Program-made: the position numbers and the translations under genes
In this document: piece by piece, positions 18,838 to 28,055 of the stretch
Position numbering within the stretch: the first letter of the stretch is position 1
Layout of the letters: each line of letters starts with the position of its first letter
The notes under the pieces: model-generated
What the model was told of the DNA's origin: nothing
Seen by the model: only the letters and a program-made list of their open reading frames with translations
Database searches by the model: none
Assembly: GCA_023395255.1 (NCBI GenBank)
Contig: JAEWZN010000011.1
Span: 124,001-188,000, forward strand
Length of the DNA stretch: 64,000 nt
Direction of reading: 5' to 3'
From: Deferribacteres bacterium
GTDB lineage: Bacteria; Chrysiogenota; Deferribacteres; Deferribacterales; Geovibrionaceae

Positions 18838-19647
18838 ATGATCGGAGAAAAACTTAGAAGACTAATTAAACGTAAAGGAATCAAGCAGGTTGAGGTATGC
18901 AGAGCCGTGGGGCTTTCACCCTCCAGACTTTCCAACTACCTCAGCGGCAGCAGAGAGCCCGACCTTGAAACTCTTTCAAAAATTGCGCGCTTTCTCGAAG
19001 TTAAGCTTGATTATTTCGCCTTTGGCGACTCCATCAAGAACACCAAGGAAATTGGCGAGCGAATCAAGAAAATCCGTGAAATGAGAGGACTTACCAAAAA
19101 AGATCTCTCTGATTCCACGGGGTATGACCTCACCTTCTTTGCCGCTCTTGAATTAGGGCACGGTGAATTTGAAAGAGAAACTATCGAAACCATAGCACAG
19201 ATACTTAAGTACGGTGCTGATGAACTCATAGGAAGCTGCGAACAGAACACGGAAGCCCTTTCCGCTGTTATGGAGAATGAGGTTGTGGATTACTTCCCCG
19301 CTTCTCCGGAAACACAGTACCACCTGGACGACATAGCGTCTGCCAGAACAGAGGCGCTTAAAACACCTTTCTGGACAGTGGTTACAGACGGCAGGTTTGC
19401 CCCGAAAATCAACGAGAATGAGCTTGTTTTCGTTGAAAAGATAACTGGCTTTCCCGCTGACAGGGAATCGGTTCTTTTTGCTTCGGAAGGCACACTGCGG
19501 CTTATGCGCTGTTTCGAGTACCCTGACTCGGTACTCCTTGCTCCTGAGTCAAAGGCCGGTGAACCCATAAGCCTTAATAAAAATGAGGAAATGAAACCCG
19601 GCAGCCGCTGCTACAAAATTCACTGGATTGCCAAAAAACCCGACTGA
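18838..19647 (+). CDS. Double-HTH XRE regulator with degenerate S24-like domain
   Basis: The 269-residue protein has two tandem helix-turn-helix domains: residues 1-60 (IKQVEVCRAVGLSPSRLSNYL) and 66-125 (LTKKDLSDSTGYDLTFFAALE). The C-terminal region (about 150-265) follows the S24 layout (TPFWTVVTDGRFAPKINENE). The Ser-Lys dyad is missing: the G-D-S-M position reads TDGRF. Two HTH domains in one chain suggest binding to paired or asymmetric sites. Its first HTH resembles that of the next gene (SPSRLSNYL versus SPGNMSNFI), suggesting duplication. A terminator follows. Confidence 0.8.
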   Translation: MIGEKLRRLIKRKGIKQVEVCRAVGLSPSRLSNYLSGSREPDLETLSKIARFLEVKLDYFAFGDSIKNTKEIGERIKKIREMRGLTKKDLSDSTGYDLTFFAALELGHGEFERETIETIAQILKYGADELIGSCEQNTEALSAVMENEVVDYFPASPETQYHLDDIASARTEALKTPFWTVVTDGRFAPKINENELVFVEKITGFPADRESVLFASEGTLRLMRCFEYPDSVLLAPESKAGEPISLNKNEEMKPGSRCYKIHWIAKKPD

Positions 19648-19651
19648 CAAT

Positions 19652-19679
19652 AAGGAGCCTTTCACGGCTCCTTTTTTTT
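19652..19679 (+). terminator. Terminator after the double-HTH regulator
   Basis: AAGGAGCC / GGCTCCTT forms an 8-bp stem with loop TTTCAC, followed by six T, five bases after the stop codon. Confidence 0.88.
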
Positions 19680-19747
19680 GCATACAATTCATTCACGCTA
19701 AGAGAATCTTTATTGACAAAAAGTCTATCCTGAGCCATAATTCCAGC

Positions 19748-20269
19748 ATGATTGGGAAAAGACTGAGACAACTGTTAGCCTCACACAACATGACGCAAGC
19801 CGAGCTTTGCAGGAAACTGGGCATCTCTCCGGGAAATATGTCCAACTTTATAAACGACCAGAGGAATCCCAGCCTTGAGACGCTCTCGCGCATTGCCGGA
19901 TATTTTTCTGTTAACATTGATTCTTTTGTTTCCGAAACACCTTTCGTCCGTTCCGGACCAAGACTTTTATCATCTCTGACCGAAAATACCCTGAACACTG
20001 CAGGCAGATTCTGGGTAAAGATTGATACTGATGCTTTTTCCTCCGCATTCCGCAGAGAAACGCTTATATTCATTGATAAAGAAGCTGAAATAAATCACAG
20101 AGACTGCATACTGGTCATAAACGGCGACAGACCGGAGCTTTACAGATTTCTGGTGAAAAACAGAGGGGCGATACTCATACCGTTCAGAAAAACCGAAATG
20201 CCCCTTGAAATAAAAAAACACAGCAAAACAAGGCTGTACAAGATACTTTTCTCGGCAGTATCTCCCTAG
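19748..20269 (+). CDS. XRE regulator with degenerate S24-like domain
   Basis: The 173-residue protein has an HTH at residues 1-60 (MTQAELCRKLGISPGNMSNF) and a C-terminal region (about 90-170) with the S24 outline but no catalytic Ser (DTDAFSSAFRRETLIFID). The start is ATG at 19748, where the HTH fold begins. An upstream in-frame ATG at 19628 would run through the previous terminator and is unlikely. It is probably a paralogue of the preceding gene and ends convergently with, and overlapping by 4 bases, the PilZ gene. Confidence 0.75.
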   Translation: MIGKRLRQLLASHNMTQAELCRKLGISPGNMSNFINDQRNPSLETLSRIAGYFSVNIDSFVSETPFVRSGPRLLSSLTENTLNTAGRFWVKIDTDAFSSAFRRETLIFIDKEAEINHRDCILVINGDRPELYRFLVKNRGAILIPFRKTEMPLEIKKHSKTRLYKILFSAVSP

Positions 20270-20637
20270 ACTACTTCTGTCCCGCTTCCCATGAGGAACC
20301 CGGCGAGAAACTTGGTGAACACCCTGCGCTCACCTTCTTCAAAACTCACAAACTCCAGTGCTGCGAATCTTGATATGTCGTTGTTTCGTTCTGTATCAGG
20401 CTCAATGCGCCAGACCTTAGCCTTTGCGGTTATACCGCCGTTATCCGCGCACCCCTGAAAGCAGATCCTGAGTTCGTAAAAGTCATATATATTTACAGCT
20501 TCATCTGTGCGGATCTTAATTCCGCCTATGCTTATATCTTTTATTTCGGCATCAATAAACGAGAAGCTGTCCTCTTTTCTCAGCCGTACACTGACGGGAA
20601 CATCTTCAAATCTGTGGAATCTTCTTCTTTCTATCAT
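20266..20637 (-). CDS. PilZ-domain protein (c-di-GMP receptor)
   Basis: The 123-residue protein is a single PilZ domain. The first binding motif R-x-x-x-R is in RRRFHR (residues 4-9), and the second, D-x-S-x-x-G, is DISIGG near residue 35. It should bind cyclic di-GMP and act on motility or surface traits. A diguanylate cyclase is encoded at 33.6 kb. No adjacent effector gene is obvious. Confidence 0.9.
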   Translation of the reverse strand: MIERRRFHRFEDVPVSVRLRKEDSFSFIDAEIKDISIGGIKIRTDEAVNIYDFYELRICFQGCADNGGITAKAKVWRIEPDTERNNDISRFAALEFVSFEEGERRVFTKFLAGFLMGSGTEVV

Positions 20638-20699
20638 ACAGCACCCGATAACTGCTTAAAATATTACCCTGATAAAGCACAGACTTCAAGAACACAACC

Positions 20700-21029
20700 C
20701 TACTTAACCTCACAGAAGCAGCTTGAGCTGCTCCCTTTCGCGAAGTCGACTATAAGGCTTTTACCGTCAGGAACGGAGAACCATTCACAGCAGTTAATCT
20801 CATAGCTGCCTGTTATTAGCTGCGCACTGATACTAAGCCCCCCGCCTGTGCCCTTCATGTTCACGGACTGCTTAGGCTTAACCAGTACGTAATCCTCATT
20901 TCTGTTAAACTGAGTCTGTACTCTCACTCCGAGTAGCACCTCAGACTTGTTTTCAAATTTAACATCAGCAAATGCCGCCGCGGAAAACAGCAAAACACAC
21001 ACCGCGCAAAAAATAATCATTCTCTTCAT
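20700..21029 (-). CDS. Small secreted protein of unknown function
   Basis: The 109-residue product has a clear signal peptide (MKRMIIFCAVCVLLFSAAAFA) with AFA cleavage. The mature part is about 88 residues, with three Cys near the end (INCCEW, SSSCFCEVK). No family is recognised. The coding prediction rests on the signal peptide and uninterrupted frame, so confidence is moderate. Confidence 0.65.
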   Translation of the reverse strand: MKRMIIFCAVCVLLFSAAAFADVKFENKSEVLLGVRVQTQFNRNEDYVLVKPKQSVNMKGTGGGLSISAQLITGSYEINCCEWFSVPDGKSLIVDFAKGSSSSCFCEVK

Positions 21030-21089
21030 AATCCCCCAAAATTAGCATGCCGGGAGCATATTGTGAAGGAAAAAAGTCTGTTTGTCCGT

Positions 21090-22205
21090 TTATTTCAGCG
21101 GTATTCCGAATCTCCTTGCCGCTTCTGCGAAATCCACATCCATTCCGGTCTGCGCCGCTTCCCTTATTGTTGCCCAGTCGGCATATTCCTTTTCTTCAAA
21201 AATAAATGAAGGAAGCTTGCACCTGCTGCCGAAATTAAGTTCCGCAATCCATCTGACAAGGGTTGAACTGACTGTATCAGCCAGTGATACGGCTGTTTTT
21301 GCCGCTTTTATGCCGAATGTTTTTGAATGTTCCCTGGCGAGGGCATACGAAGCTCCGGAGCCTGTATCGCTCGTGAGTATCTCCCCTGTTACTGCCTTGG
21401 AGATTTCGGCATTGCAGACCTCAATCAGCTTCGCGAAGTCATCAGAGCTCCCCCTGCTCTCAAGCACCTGAACACTGTCCACATTGGCAAGCGCCACTGC
21501 CGCATCATTCTGGATTCCGCTCAGGGAATCAGCCAGAATCTGAGCCCTGCGCCGCGTTTCCTCTCCTCCGTCCGAGCTGAACATGGCAAGAACCGTGGGA
21601 ACGCCGAATTTCTCAGCCACTGTGAGCCAGAAACGGAAACCCGCTTTCTTGAACATCCACGGCCAGTAGCATTTTGACAGAACCGGACTGCCGTAAGGAT
21701 TTTCATTTCTCGGCATGTGCCTGTGGATAATGAACTTGTAATGCTCATCCAATGACACGCTCCTGCCGCCGTCCGTCATAAAAAGATTTCCTTCGGAATC
21801 AAAGGCGAACCTTGCCGGATTCCTGTTCAGAAGCCTGTCCGCCAACCAGTGCGCTCCGTCCTTTTTCCACACTATTTCAGTGACGGAGAAACCGTACTCC
21901 ACTGCGGAAAGCATCTCCTCAAGTTCCTGAATAAAATTCGGCATGGCTTTGAGATTTTTCCTCACGAACTCCGCCGCTCTGACGGCTTCTTTAGTGGAAT
22001 CCGCCGGAATTATGCTCCATTCATATGCCAGAACACCGTGCCTCAGCTGCTCCAGCTTCGCAGAGATATGTGCATCTGTGAGCATTTCATCAAAAACCGA
22101 CAGTCTCAGACCGTTCTTTGATAAAATTATGTCCGGATTCGGCATAAAATTCAAAAATGCTGAAAACTCCGCTGCCGCAGAAATGCTTTTTGTAAGATTA
22201 TTCAT
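21090..22205 (-). CDS. Mu gp29-like phage portal protein (DUF935)
   Basis: This is a phage head portal through which DNA enters the capsid. The 371-residue sequence shows DUF935 features: ILSKNGLRLSVFDEML, then ALVEYGFSVTEIVWK-like AVEYGFSVTEIVWKK, and AEKFGVPTVLAMF with TGEILTSDTGSGASYALAREH. Family members are often near 500 residues, so the C-terminus is short. It follows TerL by 12 bases. No capsid, MuF, protease or tail gene follows; the next gene is a small host-like secreted protein. Confidence 0.85.
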   Translation of the reverse strand: MNNLTKSISAAAEFSAFLNFMPNPDIILSKNGLRLSVFDEMLTDAHISAKLEQLRHGVLAYEWSIIPADSTKEAVRAAEFVRKNLKAMPNFIQELEEMLSAVEYGFSVTEIVWKKDGAHWLADRLLNRNPARFAFDSEGNLFMTDGGRSVSLDEHYKFIIHRHMPRNENPYGSPVLSKCYWPWMFKKAGFRFWLTVAEKFGVPTVLAMFSSDGGEETRRRAQILADSLSGIQNDAAVALANVDSVQVLESRGSSDDFAKLIEVCNAEISKAVTGEILTSDTGSGASYALAREHSKTFGIKAAKTAVSLADTVSSTLVRWIAELNFGSRCKLPSFIFEEKEYADWATIREAAQTGMDVDFAEAARRFGIPLK

Positions 22206-22217
22206 ATGTTTCCCCCT

Positions 22218-23615
22218 TTAATATCCTCTGAATATTGAACCTGCCTGTCTGACTGTGCCGGAGTGCGCCCCTTCGGGCATAGCCCTTGCCCCCCCTTCGC
22301 TCAATGCCTGAGTCATAGCATCAACCATATCGTCATGCCTGCCGAAGGGGAAGGACGCTGCCTCCTCAACCAGCTCCGCAGAGAAAGCCTTATCCTCTGG
22401 CAGATAAACATTGCCCGCCTCAAGCAGAGGCTGAACTGCGTAAGCCCTCGAAATTTTAGAACCCTTCGGCTCCACAGCTATCATCCCCTGAACCTCTCTT
22501 CTCAGTGCGGAGAGAACTGCCGAACCGTTCGCCTTGTCCTCAACATACTTTGCCTTAGCCTGCGGCCAACGGGCGGTGAGGTTTTTTACCGCACGGACAG
22601 TGGCGGAAAAATCCATCCTGTCCCGCACCATATCAGCAAGATACCTGCATGAGCCTTTCACAGCCCAGACCTGCCCCACCACATAGTCCGCACCTTCGCC
22701 CCCTTTGAAGCTCATGTCCCATGACTGAAACCAGATGTCCGGATCTGCCGGAAGAGTTCTGTAGTAACGCCACCACTCACGCCGGAGCACCGTTCCCGAA
22801 TCCGGTGACGGTTCCTGCATGTAAAGGGCATTCCACACTCTTGAGCCCACGGATTGCTTTATGCGCTCCAAAGCATGCTCCCCGTATTTTTCAGGCCACA
22901 GCGGTTCCCCTGCCTTGCGGAACGGTTCATCCGACTCAGCAACCGCAGGCAGCTTAAGTATCTTCCATTCTCCCGGATATTCAGACAGAAGTCTGCCCGC
23001 CAGATCATCCTCGTGCCATCTGGTCTGAACAAGAATTATCCTTCCGTTTTTCTCAAGCCGCGTGAACAGGGTTGATCTGTACCAATCCCAGAGTTTGTCC
23101 CTGTATACCGCGGAGGAAGCCTGCTCTGCATTTTTCACAGGGTCATCAATGATAATCAGATGCCCCCCCTGACCTGTGATCGAACCCCCGGCTCCTGCGG
23201 CAAGGTAACGTCCGCCATCTGCCAGTTCCCACCTTGAGGCGGAACGTACACCCGGCTTTACCCCTCTGCCGCCGAAAACATTCACAAACAGCCCGGATGC
23301 AGCCAGATCCCGCACTCTTCTGCCGAAACTTTCCGCCAGATCAGCGCTGTATGAGCAGGCTATGACATTAAGTCCGGGGTTGCGCCCCATGAACCATGCG
23401 GGAAAACGGACTGAGGTTATTTCGCTCTTGCCGTGCCGGGGCGGCATCATTACCACCAGCCTGTCCGTTTCGCCTTTTTCCACAAGCTCAAGCTCACGGG
23501 CCAGCAGCCTGTGATGCCAGTTCGGCATAAAATCCCTGAAACTCAGCATGCAGTAGGAAATCAGTGAGCCTTTCGCTTTTTTGCAGGCCTCACTTCTCAA
23601 ATCCGTCCGCATCAT
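22218..23615 (-). CDS. Phage terminase large subunit (TerL)
   Basis: This is the ATPase and nuclease that packages phage DNA. The 465-residue protein has the ATPase motor with MMPPRHGKSEITSV (Walker A) and LIIIDDP (Walker B). The RNase H-like nuclease acids appear in SWDMSFKGGEGADYVVGQVW, KYVEDKANGSAVLSAL and FGRHDDMVDAMTQAL. All active-site segments are present, so it looks intact. It overlaps the TerS gene upstream and is followed by the portal gene. Confidence 0.93.
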   Translation of the reverse strand: MMRTDLRSEACKKAKGSLISYCMLSFRDFMPNWHHRLLARELELVEKGETDRLVVMMPPRHGKSEITSVRFPAWFMGRNPGLNVIACSYSADLAESFGRRVRDLAASGLFVNVFGGRGVKPGVRSASRWELADGGRYLAAGAGGSITGQGGHLIIIDDPVKNAEQASSAVYRDKLWDWYRSTLFTRLEKNGRIILVQTRWHEDDLAGRLLSEYPGEWKILKLPAVAESDEPFRKAGEPLWPEKYGEHALERIKQSVGSRVWNALYMQEPSPDSGTVLRREWWRYYRTLPADPDIWFQSWDMSFKGGEGADYVVGQVWAVKGSCRYLADMVRDRMDFSATVRAVKNLTARWPQAKAKYVEDKANGSAVLSALRREVQGMIAVEPKGSKISRAYAVQPLLEAGNVYLPEDKAFSAELVEEAASFPFGRHDDMVDAMTQALSEGGARAMPEGAHSGTVRQAGSIFRGY

Positions 23616-24009
23616 CCCCCATTACCCTTTCAGCGTCTTCTTCTGTGCATTCGTACATATCCTCAAGGGCACTGTTGACCTGCACCTTGCCTATTATGTC
23701 GTCCGGTTTTGTGAGCCCCACATCCCTGTAGACCTTAAGCATTTTGGAGTGTGTCTCCAGATCCCGGACGTTTTTGCACTCTTCAAGCATGCTGTCCGCC
23801 TTTTCCACACCCTTAAGGGCAACATCCTGAACGGCCTTAAGGATTCTGATACGCTTTTTGCGCCCTGCCTCCAGGCTGTTTTCCCATTTTTCTTTCTTTA
23901 TGCGTTTTCTGATTTCATCCGCACTGCATCCGAACAGACCTGCGAGGCTGTCCGGCTCAGTGTTTCCGGTTTCATATTCTTCTCTGATTTTTACCCAGTC
24001 GTACCCCAT
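23590..24009 (-). CDS. Probable phage terminase small subunit
   Basis: The 139-residue protein starts with a helix-turn-helix-like segment (GNTEPDSLAGLFGCSADEIRKRIKKEKW), then a helical middle (KMLKVYRDVGLTKPDDIIGKV). Position directly upstream of TerL, overlapping it by 26 bases, and DNA-binding character fit TerS. Sequence similarity to a named family is weak by eye, so the name rests mainly on context. Confidence 0.7.
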   Translation of the reverse strand: MGYDWVKIREEYETGNTEPDSLAGLFGCSADEIRKRIKKEKWENSLEAGRKKRIRILKAVQDVALKGVEKADSMLEECKNVRDLETHSKMLKVYRDVGLTKPDDIIGKVQVNSALEDMYECTEEDAERVMGDDADGFEK

Positions 24010-24098
24010 CTCCCCACCGAAACAAGCATTTTGTTACGGACAGAAATATAGCGTATAAAAGATGATGCGTTGTTACGCCGTGTGACTGATAAGGATTT

Positions 24099-25928
24099 TT
24101 AAGGAATGATTATTCTGAAACGGGTTCCCTTGGCCGAAGGAACAGCCTCCACCCTGCCGTTGAAATTTTTCTCGATCAGTTTGCTGGAAATATAAAGCCC
24201 CATCCCCTTTTTAAGATTCGGAGTGCTCAGCGGATCTTCCAGGGCAGAAACGCATGCCTCGCGGAATTTGCCCGTGCTGTCCTCAATTGTTATAACGCAG
24301 CCGCCATTCTCCTCACCCATGCCGAGGGTGATTGTACCCACGCCTACGCCGTTTGTTTCAACCAGTTCGCGGGAAACCATGAGAATATTAAGCAGCACCT
24401 GCTTTAGCACCGAGGCTGAGCCTGTGACCTGTCTTTTTGATGTATCACTGTAGAAAACGAAGCCCACACCGTCTTTTTCATAATAAGTCGAAACAAAAGA
24501 GTGCACCTCATCAAGCAGAGGCATTACCTCGAATGAATCCTCCCCGCTTTTATCAGTGGCTACAAAGCTCAGAAACCTGTCCACGGATTCCATCATAAGC
24601 TTTATCTGGTTTCTGCATGTGTTTATGCATTCTGCGAGGTATTTTTCATCCTCTATGCCGGATGAAATTTCTTCCCTGATGTTCTGCATATTGATATGCA
24701 CAAGGCTCAGAGGCTCGCGCCAGTGGTGGGAGACAGAGGCCACCATCTCCCCTATAGAGTACAGCTTCATCTGCTGGATCATAAACTCCTTCTGGGTTTC
24801 AAGCCTTTCAGCCTCCTCCTCTGATCTCCTTTTCAGGTCTTCCTTGCAGCTTTCAAGCCTGTGAAGCACACCATCAGTTTCCTCAAGGTGTCTGTTATAC
24901 TCAAGTATAAGCTCCTTAAGCTCTGCCACATAGCCGCTGTTTTCCCTGAGGCTGATCTTTTTGGATTCCCCGAAGAGGCGCATAACCTCAGAATAGGGGA
25001 TCTCAAACCTTCGCCGGAAAATTCCGAATACGTAGTACATGAACAGACCGGAGAAAAGGAGTGTCATAGCCGCAAGCATCATTGAGCCCTGCTTCATTCT
25101 GTTTATACCTTCCGGATTGAGAACGGCCTTGATCCCTATCTTCTCCCACGGGAAAAGCTGCTCCGCATCGCACCTGAATGTTTTATAGACCGAATCTCCC
25201 ATAAATAAAGTCTGCTCCTCGTGCACGTCAGCGAACACGGCAAAATCATCCGGGCTGAGCTCTGACCCGTAAACCGCCGCGGAATCCCCCGTTGATGTTC
25301 CCAGAGAGTACACGCCTATGTCTGTAAAGAGGCTGCTTTCTCCGTGTATATTCTTCATACGGGAGGCTATTTCATCACCGAAGGAATACTCTGTCATAAC
25401 TGCGGCGTATTTTCCCTGCTCAGGCGACCACTCAAAGCTCATTATCTCCGAAGCTTTTTTGGAGTATGAGTATTTTATCCGTGTCACTCCGCCGGGGTTC
25501 TCCCTTGCCGTGTCAAAATCCTTTGCAGTCGGAGTAAGAACCCAGTCTTCGGAAATTTCGCTGCTTGTTCCCTTGTAGAGTATCCGGCCTTGCGCATCAA
25601 AGATCATGATGGAGTAAGGCCTCTTTGTTGAGGCTGAGTAGCCGTCCGCCAGTATGGATGCCTCTCTGCTGTCCGCAGGAAAGCTGTGAAGCACATCGCG
25701 CACATGGTGTCTGGTTACATCTGAAACAGCGTTAAGCCTTATGCTGAAAGTGTCTGCGGCTGATTTGACCGTTTCTTCCAGAAGCCCCGCCAGCCCTTTG
25801 TAAGTGTCCTCAGCTTTGGCTACTGCAAGGCGGACACTCAGATAATGATCCGCAATGACAAGGCAGACAAGGAAAAAGAAAAGAAAAATAAAGCTGTGAA
25901 CCAGAAGTTTTTTCAGCGGTATCTTCAT
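24099..25928 (-). CDS. Membrane sensor histidine kinase
   Basis: The 609-residue kinase has a membrane helix at 9-28, a periplasmic sensor region at about 30-280 (PYSIMIFDAQGRILYKG suggests a Cache-like fold), and a second helix at 282-303. A coiled coil covers about 340-390, and His401 is the phosphoacceptor in VSHHWREPL. The ATPase domain ends with GMGLYISSKLI. The N-box reads LLNILMVSRELVE, which departs from the usual N-A-x-D-A. It overlaps the upstream pseudo-kinase gene by 4 bases (ATGA), so the two are translationally coupled. Confidence 0.88.
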   Translation of the reverse strand: MKIPLKKLLVHSFIFLFFFLVCLVIADHYLSVRLAVAKAEDTYKGLAGLLEETVKSAADTFSIRLNAVSDVTRHHVRDVLHSFPADSREASILADGYSASTKRPYSIMIFDAQGRILYKGTSSEISEDWVLTPTAKDFDTARENPGGVTRIKYSYSKKASEIMSFEWSPEQGKYAAVMTEYSFGDEIASRMKNIHGESSLFTDIGVYSLGTSTGDSAAVYGSELSPDDFAVFADVHEEQTLFMGDSVYKTFRCDAEQLFPWEKIGIKAVLNPEGINRMKQGSMMLAAMTLLFSGLFMYYVFGIFRRRFEIPYSEVMRLFGESKKISLRENSGYVAELKELILEYNRHLEETDGVLHRLESCKEDLKRRSEEEAERLETQKEFMIQQMKLYSIGEMVASVSHHWREPLSLVHINMQNIREEISSGIEDEKYLAECINTCRNQIKLMMESVDRFLSFVATDKSGEDSFEVMPLLDEVHSFVSTYYEKDGVGFVFYSDTSKRQVTGSASVLKQVLLNILMVSRELVETNGVGVGTITLGMGEENGGCVITIEDSTGKFREACVSALEDPLSTPNLKKGMGLYISSKLIEKNFNGRVEAVPSAKGTRFRIIIP

Positions 25929-27997
25929 TTCGGCACACTCTTCTCAAGCCCGCAGGCAGAAGTGTTTTTATCCAGATAAATATCTATATTCAGCCCTTCG
26001 GAGGAGCTTGTGATTTCTGTTCTGCCCTTCATGACAGTGTTAAAAAGCTCAACAGCCATGTAGAGATTAAAATACTCCATGCTGCCTTTTGAATCTGGCA
26101 GATAGGGGTCATTGACCGCCCTGATCTCATCTGAGCACATGCCGCCGCTGTTGTCGCTCACATTGATGCGCACAGCCTCACCCTCATCGTACATAACAAC
26201 CGAGATGAACGGCATGAATGCGGGATCCCCCGCTTTCTTTTCATCAAGCAGCCTCTTGCTGTTGTGGAAAACGCTCAGCACAGCAAGCTTAAACTCGGCC
26301 GGGTAGCCGCATATGGTAAAACCGAAGCTGGCACAATCCGGCACACACTCCGGATAACCCGCACCGCAGCATCTGTCCAGATTTTTCATCACATCCACCT
26401 TCACCGGCTCATCATATCCCTGAAGGCGGCATGTGAAGCTTAAATGGATGTCCCCCGAAAGCATATGCGGGGCGACCATACGCATGGTGTCTTCCAGAGT
26501 CTGGCGGAGATCGAAAAGCTTTTTTTCCAGCGAAGGCCTGAAAAAGTCACGCAAACCCTCTATAGTTGAAGACATATAAAGCACCTGCTCCATGCACTCC
26601 GAAGCTATTTTCTCCAGCTTTTCCCTGTTCTCCTCGAAATTTCCGGTCATGGCGGATATATTTTCCACATACTGCCCCAGAACCTTAAGGGGAAGCTGCC
26701 AGAGATAAGCCACTGAGTGGGTCATTTCGCCCATTGTGGCGAGCATTGACTGACGGATGATAAGCTGTTCGTTCGCCTTTCTTGTGAAAACCTCAGCCTT
26801 AATTCTCTGCTCCAGTTCCTCATTAAATTTCTCAGCATAGGACAGAAGCTCCTGCTGCCTGTCCAGATGACCGTTGTAGAGCTCAGCCAGACGCGCCAGA
26901 TCCTTTTCTCCGGACAGAATGCTTTTCTCCGTTATTTTCTCTGAGTTTTTCACCTTGGCTATCATATTGCCGAAGGGAATTACAAAGCGGGAGTTCAGCC
27001 GCCTGTAAAAAAGAACAAGAGCCGCAACTGCCACAACCACGGAGAAAAGCTTAATGAAAAAGCTTAAAAGCCCGTAGCGGCGTTCATCAGTGGTGTCAAA
27101 AATTATCCGGTAGACTATCCGGTGATCCAGATCCTTCAGTTCTGCCGCGGAATCGGGGACACGGGCGACCACATAGTAGCTTTTGCTTGTTCCGGTGAGC
27201 AGACTGCCCGACGTTTTTTCTGTCATCTGACCGTTCTTTATGGTTTCAAGAACAATGTCCGGGTCAGTGTCCTTCTCCGGGTTGTCTGAGCTTATATTAA
27301 AAATCAGGTTGCTGCCCCCTTCCCTGTTGTAAAAAACCAGAATGGCATCAACTGACTTTATGTACTCGGACAGGCCTACTATCTTCTCCAGCCTTTCCTG
27401 CACCACCTTGAGATCCGCCAGAAAAAGCGCAGTCTGGAGATATATATCCCGCTCTTTTATATAAGACATGGTGTAGGCGCGCAGCACCCTGCCGGAGCGT
27501 TCGTACACGGGATAGTCCAGCAGAACGCCCCCTTTCTCCTTAGCCCTGCGCAGGGTTTCCTTGGCGTTTGGGAACTTGCTTATATCAAGCCCCAGTTCGG
27601 TGGGATACGTGGTGGTGAAAATAACCCCCTCACCTGTGAGCATGGCTATCTCTATCTCGGTGTTAAGTTCTTCCTCGTGCTCCTGTTTACGGTTCATAAG
27701 ATATTCGTAGGAGGGTATGCCGTATTCGGCTATGAAATCGTGCAGTTTCTGATGATCCTGCACCATATGAAGACGCACATGGATATTTGCAGGGGACTGG
27801 AACTCCTTATAGTAGCCGATATTTTCATCGACCATCCGCACAGCCTCCGCCGTTATGCTGCGGACGTTCAGCTCAAAGTTCCTGTAGTTTAAAAAATAAT
27901 TAATGAGAATCAGAGATACTGCCGCAAGCACAAGAATCAGGCAGTTTGCAGTCAAAAGCTTGCGGAGGCTTATCCCCTTCTGTTTACCAGCAGACAT
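25925..27997 (-). CDS. Membrane sensor kinase lacking the phosphoacceptor histidine (probable pseudo-kinase)
   Basis: The 690-residue protein is built like its neighbour: helix at 15-36, periplasmic sensor to about 310, helix at 312-331, coiled coil, kinase-like core. At the H-box it reads SVAYLWQLPL, so Tyr431 stands where IAHQW kinases have His. The ATPase domain keeps DNSGG but lacks the G-T-G-x-G-L glycine loop; SKGSMEYFNLYMA stands there instead. A Cys-rich insert (RCCGAGYPECVPDCASFGFTICG) precedes the N-box region and may bind metal. I infer a sensory or regulatory partner of the 609-residue kinase encoded next. Confidence 0.82.
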   Translation of the reverse strand: MSAGKQKGISLRKLLTANCLILVLAAVSLILINYFLNYRNFELNVRSITAEAVRMVDENIGYYKEFQSPANIHVRLHMVQDHQKLHDFIAEYGIPSYEYLMNRKQEHEEELNTEIEIAMLTGEGVIFTTTYPTELGLDISKFPNAKETLRRAKEKGGVLLDYPVYERSGRVLRAYTMSYIKERDIYLQTALFLADLKVVQERLEKIVGLSEYIKSVDAILVFYNREGGSNLIFNISSDNPEKDTDPDIVLETIKNGQMTEKTSGSLLTGTSKSYYVVARVPDSAAELKDLDHRIVYRIIFDTTDERRYGLLSFFIKLFSVVVAVAALVLFYRRLNSRFVIPFGNMIAKVKNSEKITEKSILSGEKDLARLAELYNGHLDRQQELLSYAEKFNEELEQRIKAEVFTRKANEQLIIRQSMLATMGEMTHSVAYLWQLPLKVLGQYVENISAMTGNFEENREKLEKIASECMEQVLYMSSTIEGLRDFFRPSLEKKLFDLRQTLEDTMRMVAPHMLSGDIHLSFTCRLQGYDEPVKVDVMKNLDRCCGAGYPECVPDCASFGFTICGYPAEFKLAVLSVFHNSKRLLDEKKAGDPAFMPFISVVMYDEGEAVRINVSDNSGGMCSDEIRAVNDPYLPDSKGSMEYFNLYMAVELFNTVMKGRTEITSSSEGLNIDIYLDKNTSACGLEKSVPK

Positions 27998-28055
27998 ATT
28001 TCTCCGAAATAATAAACTTAACTAAAAACGATAATAAATATTAGCAGATTTAGAT

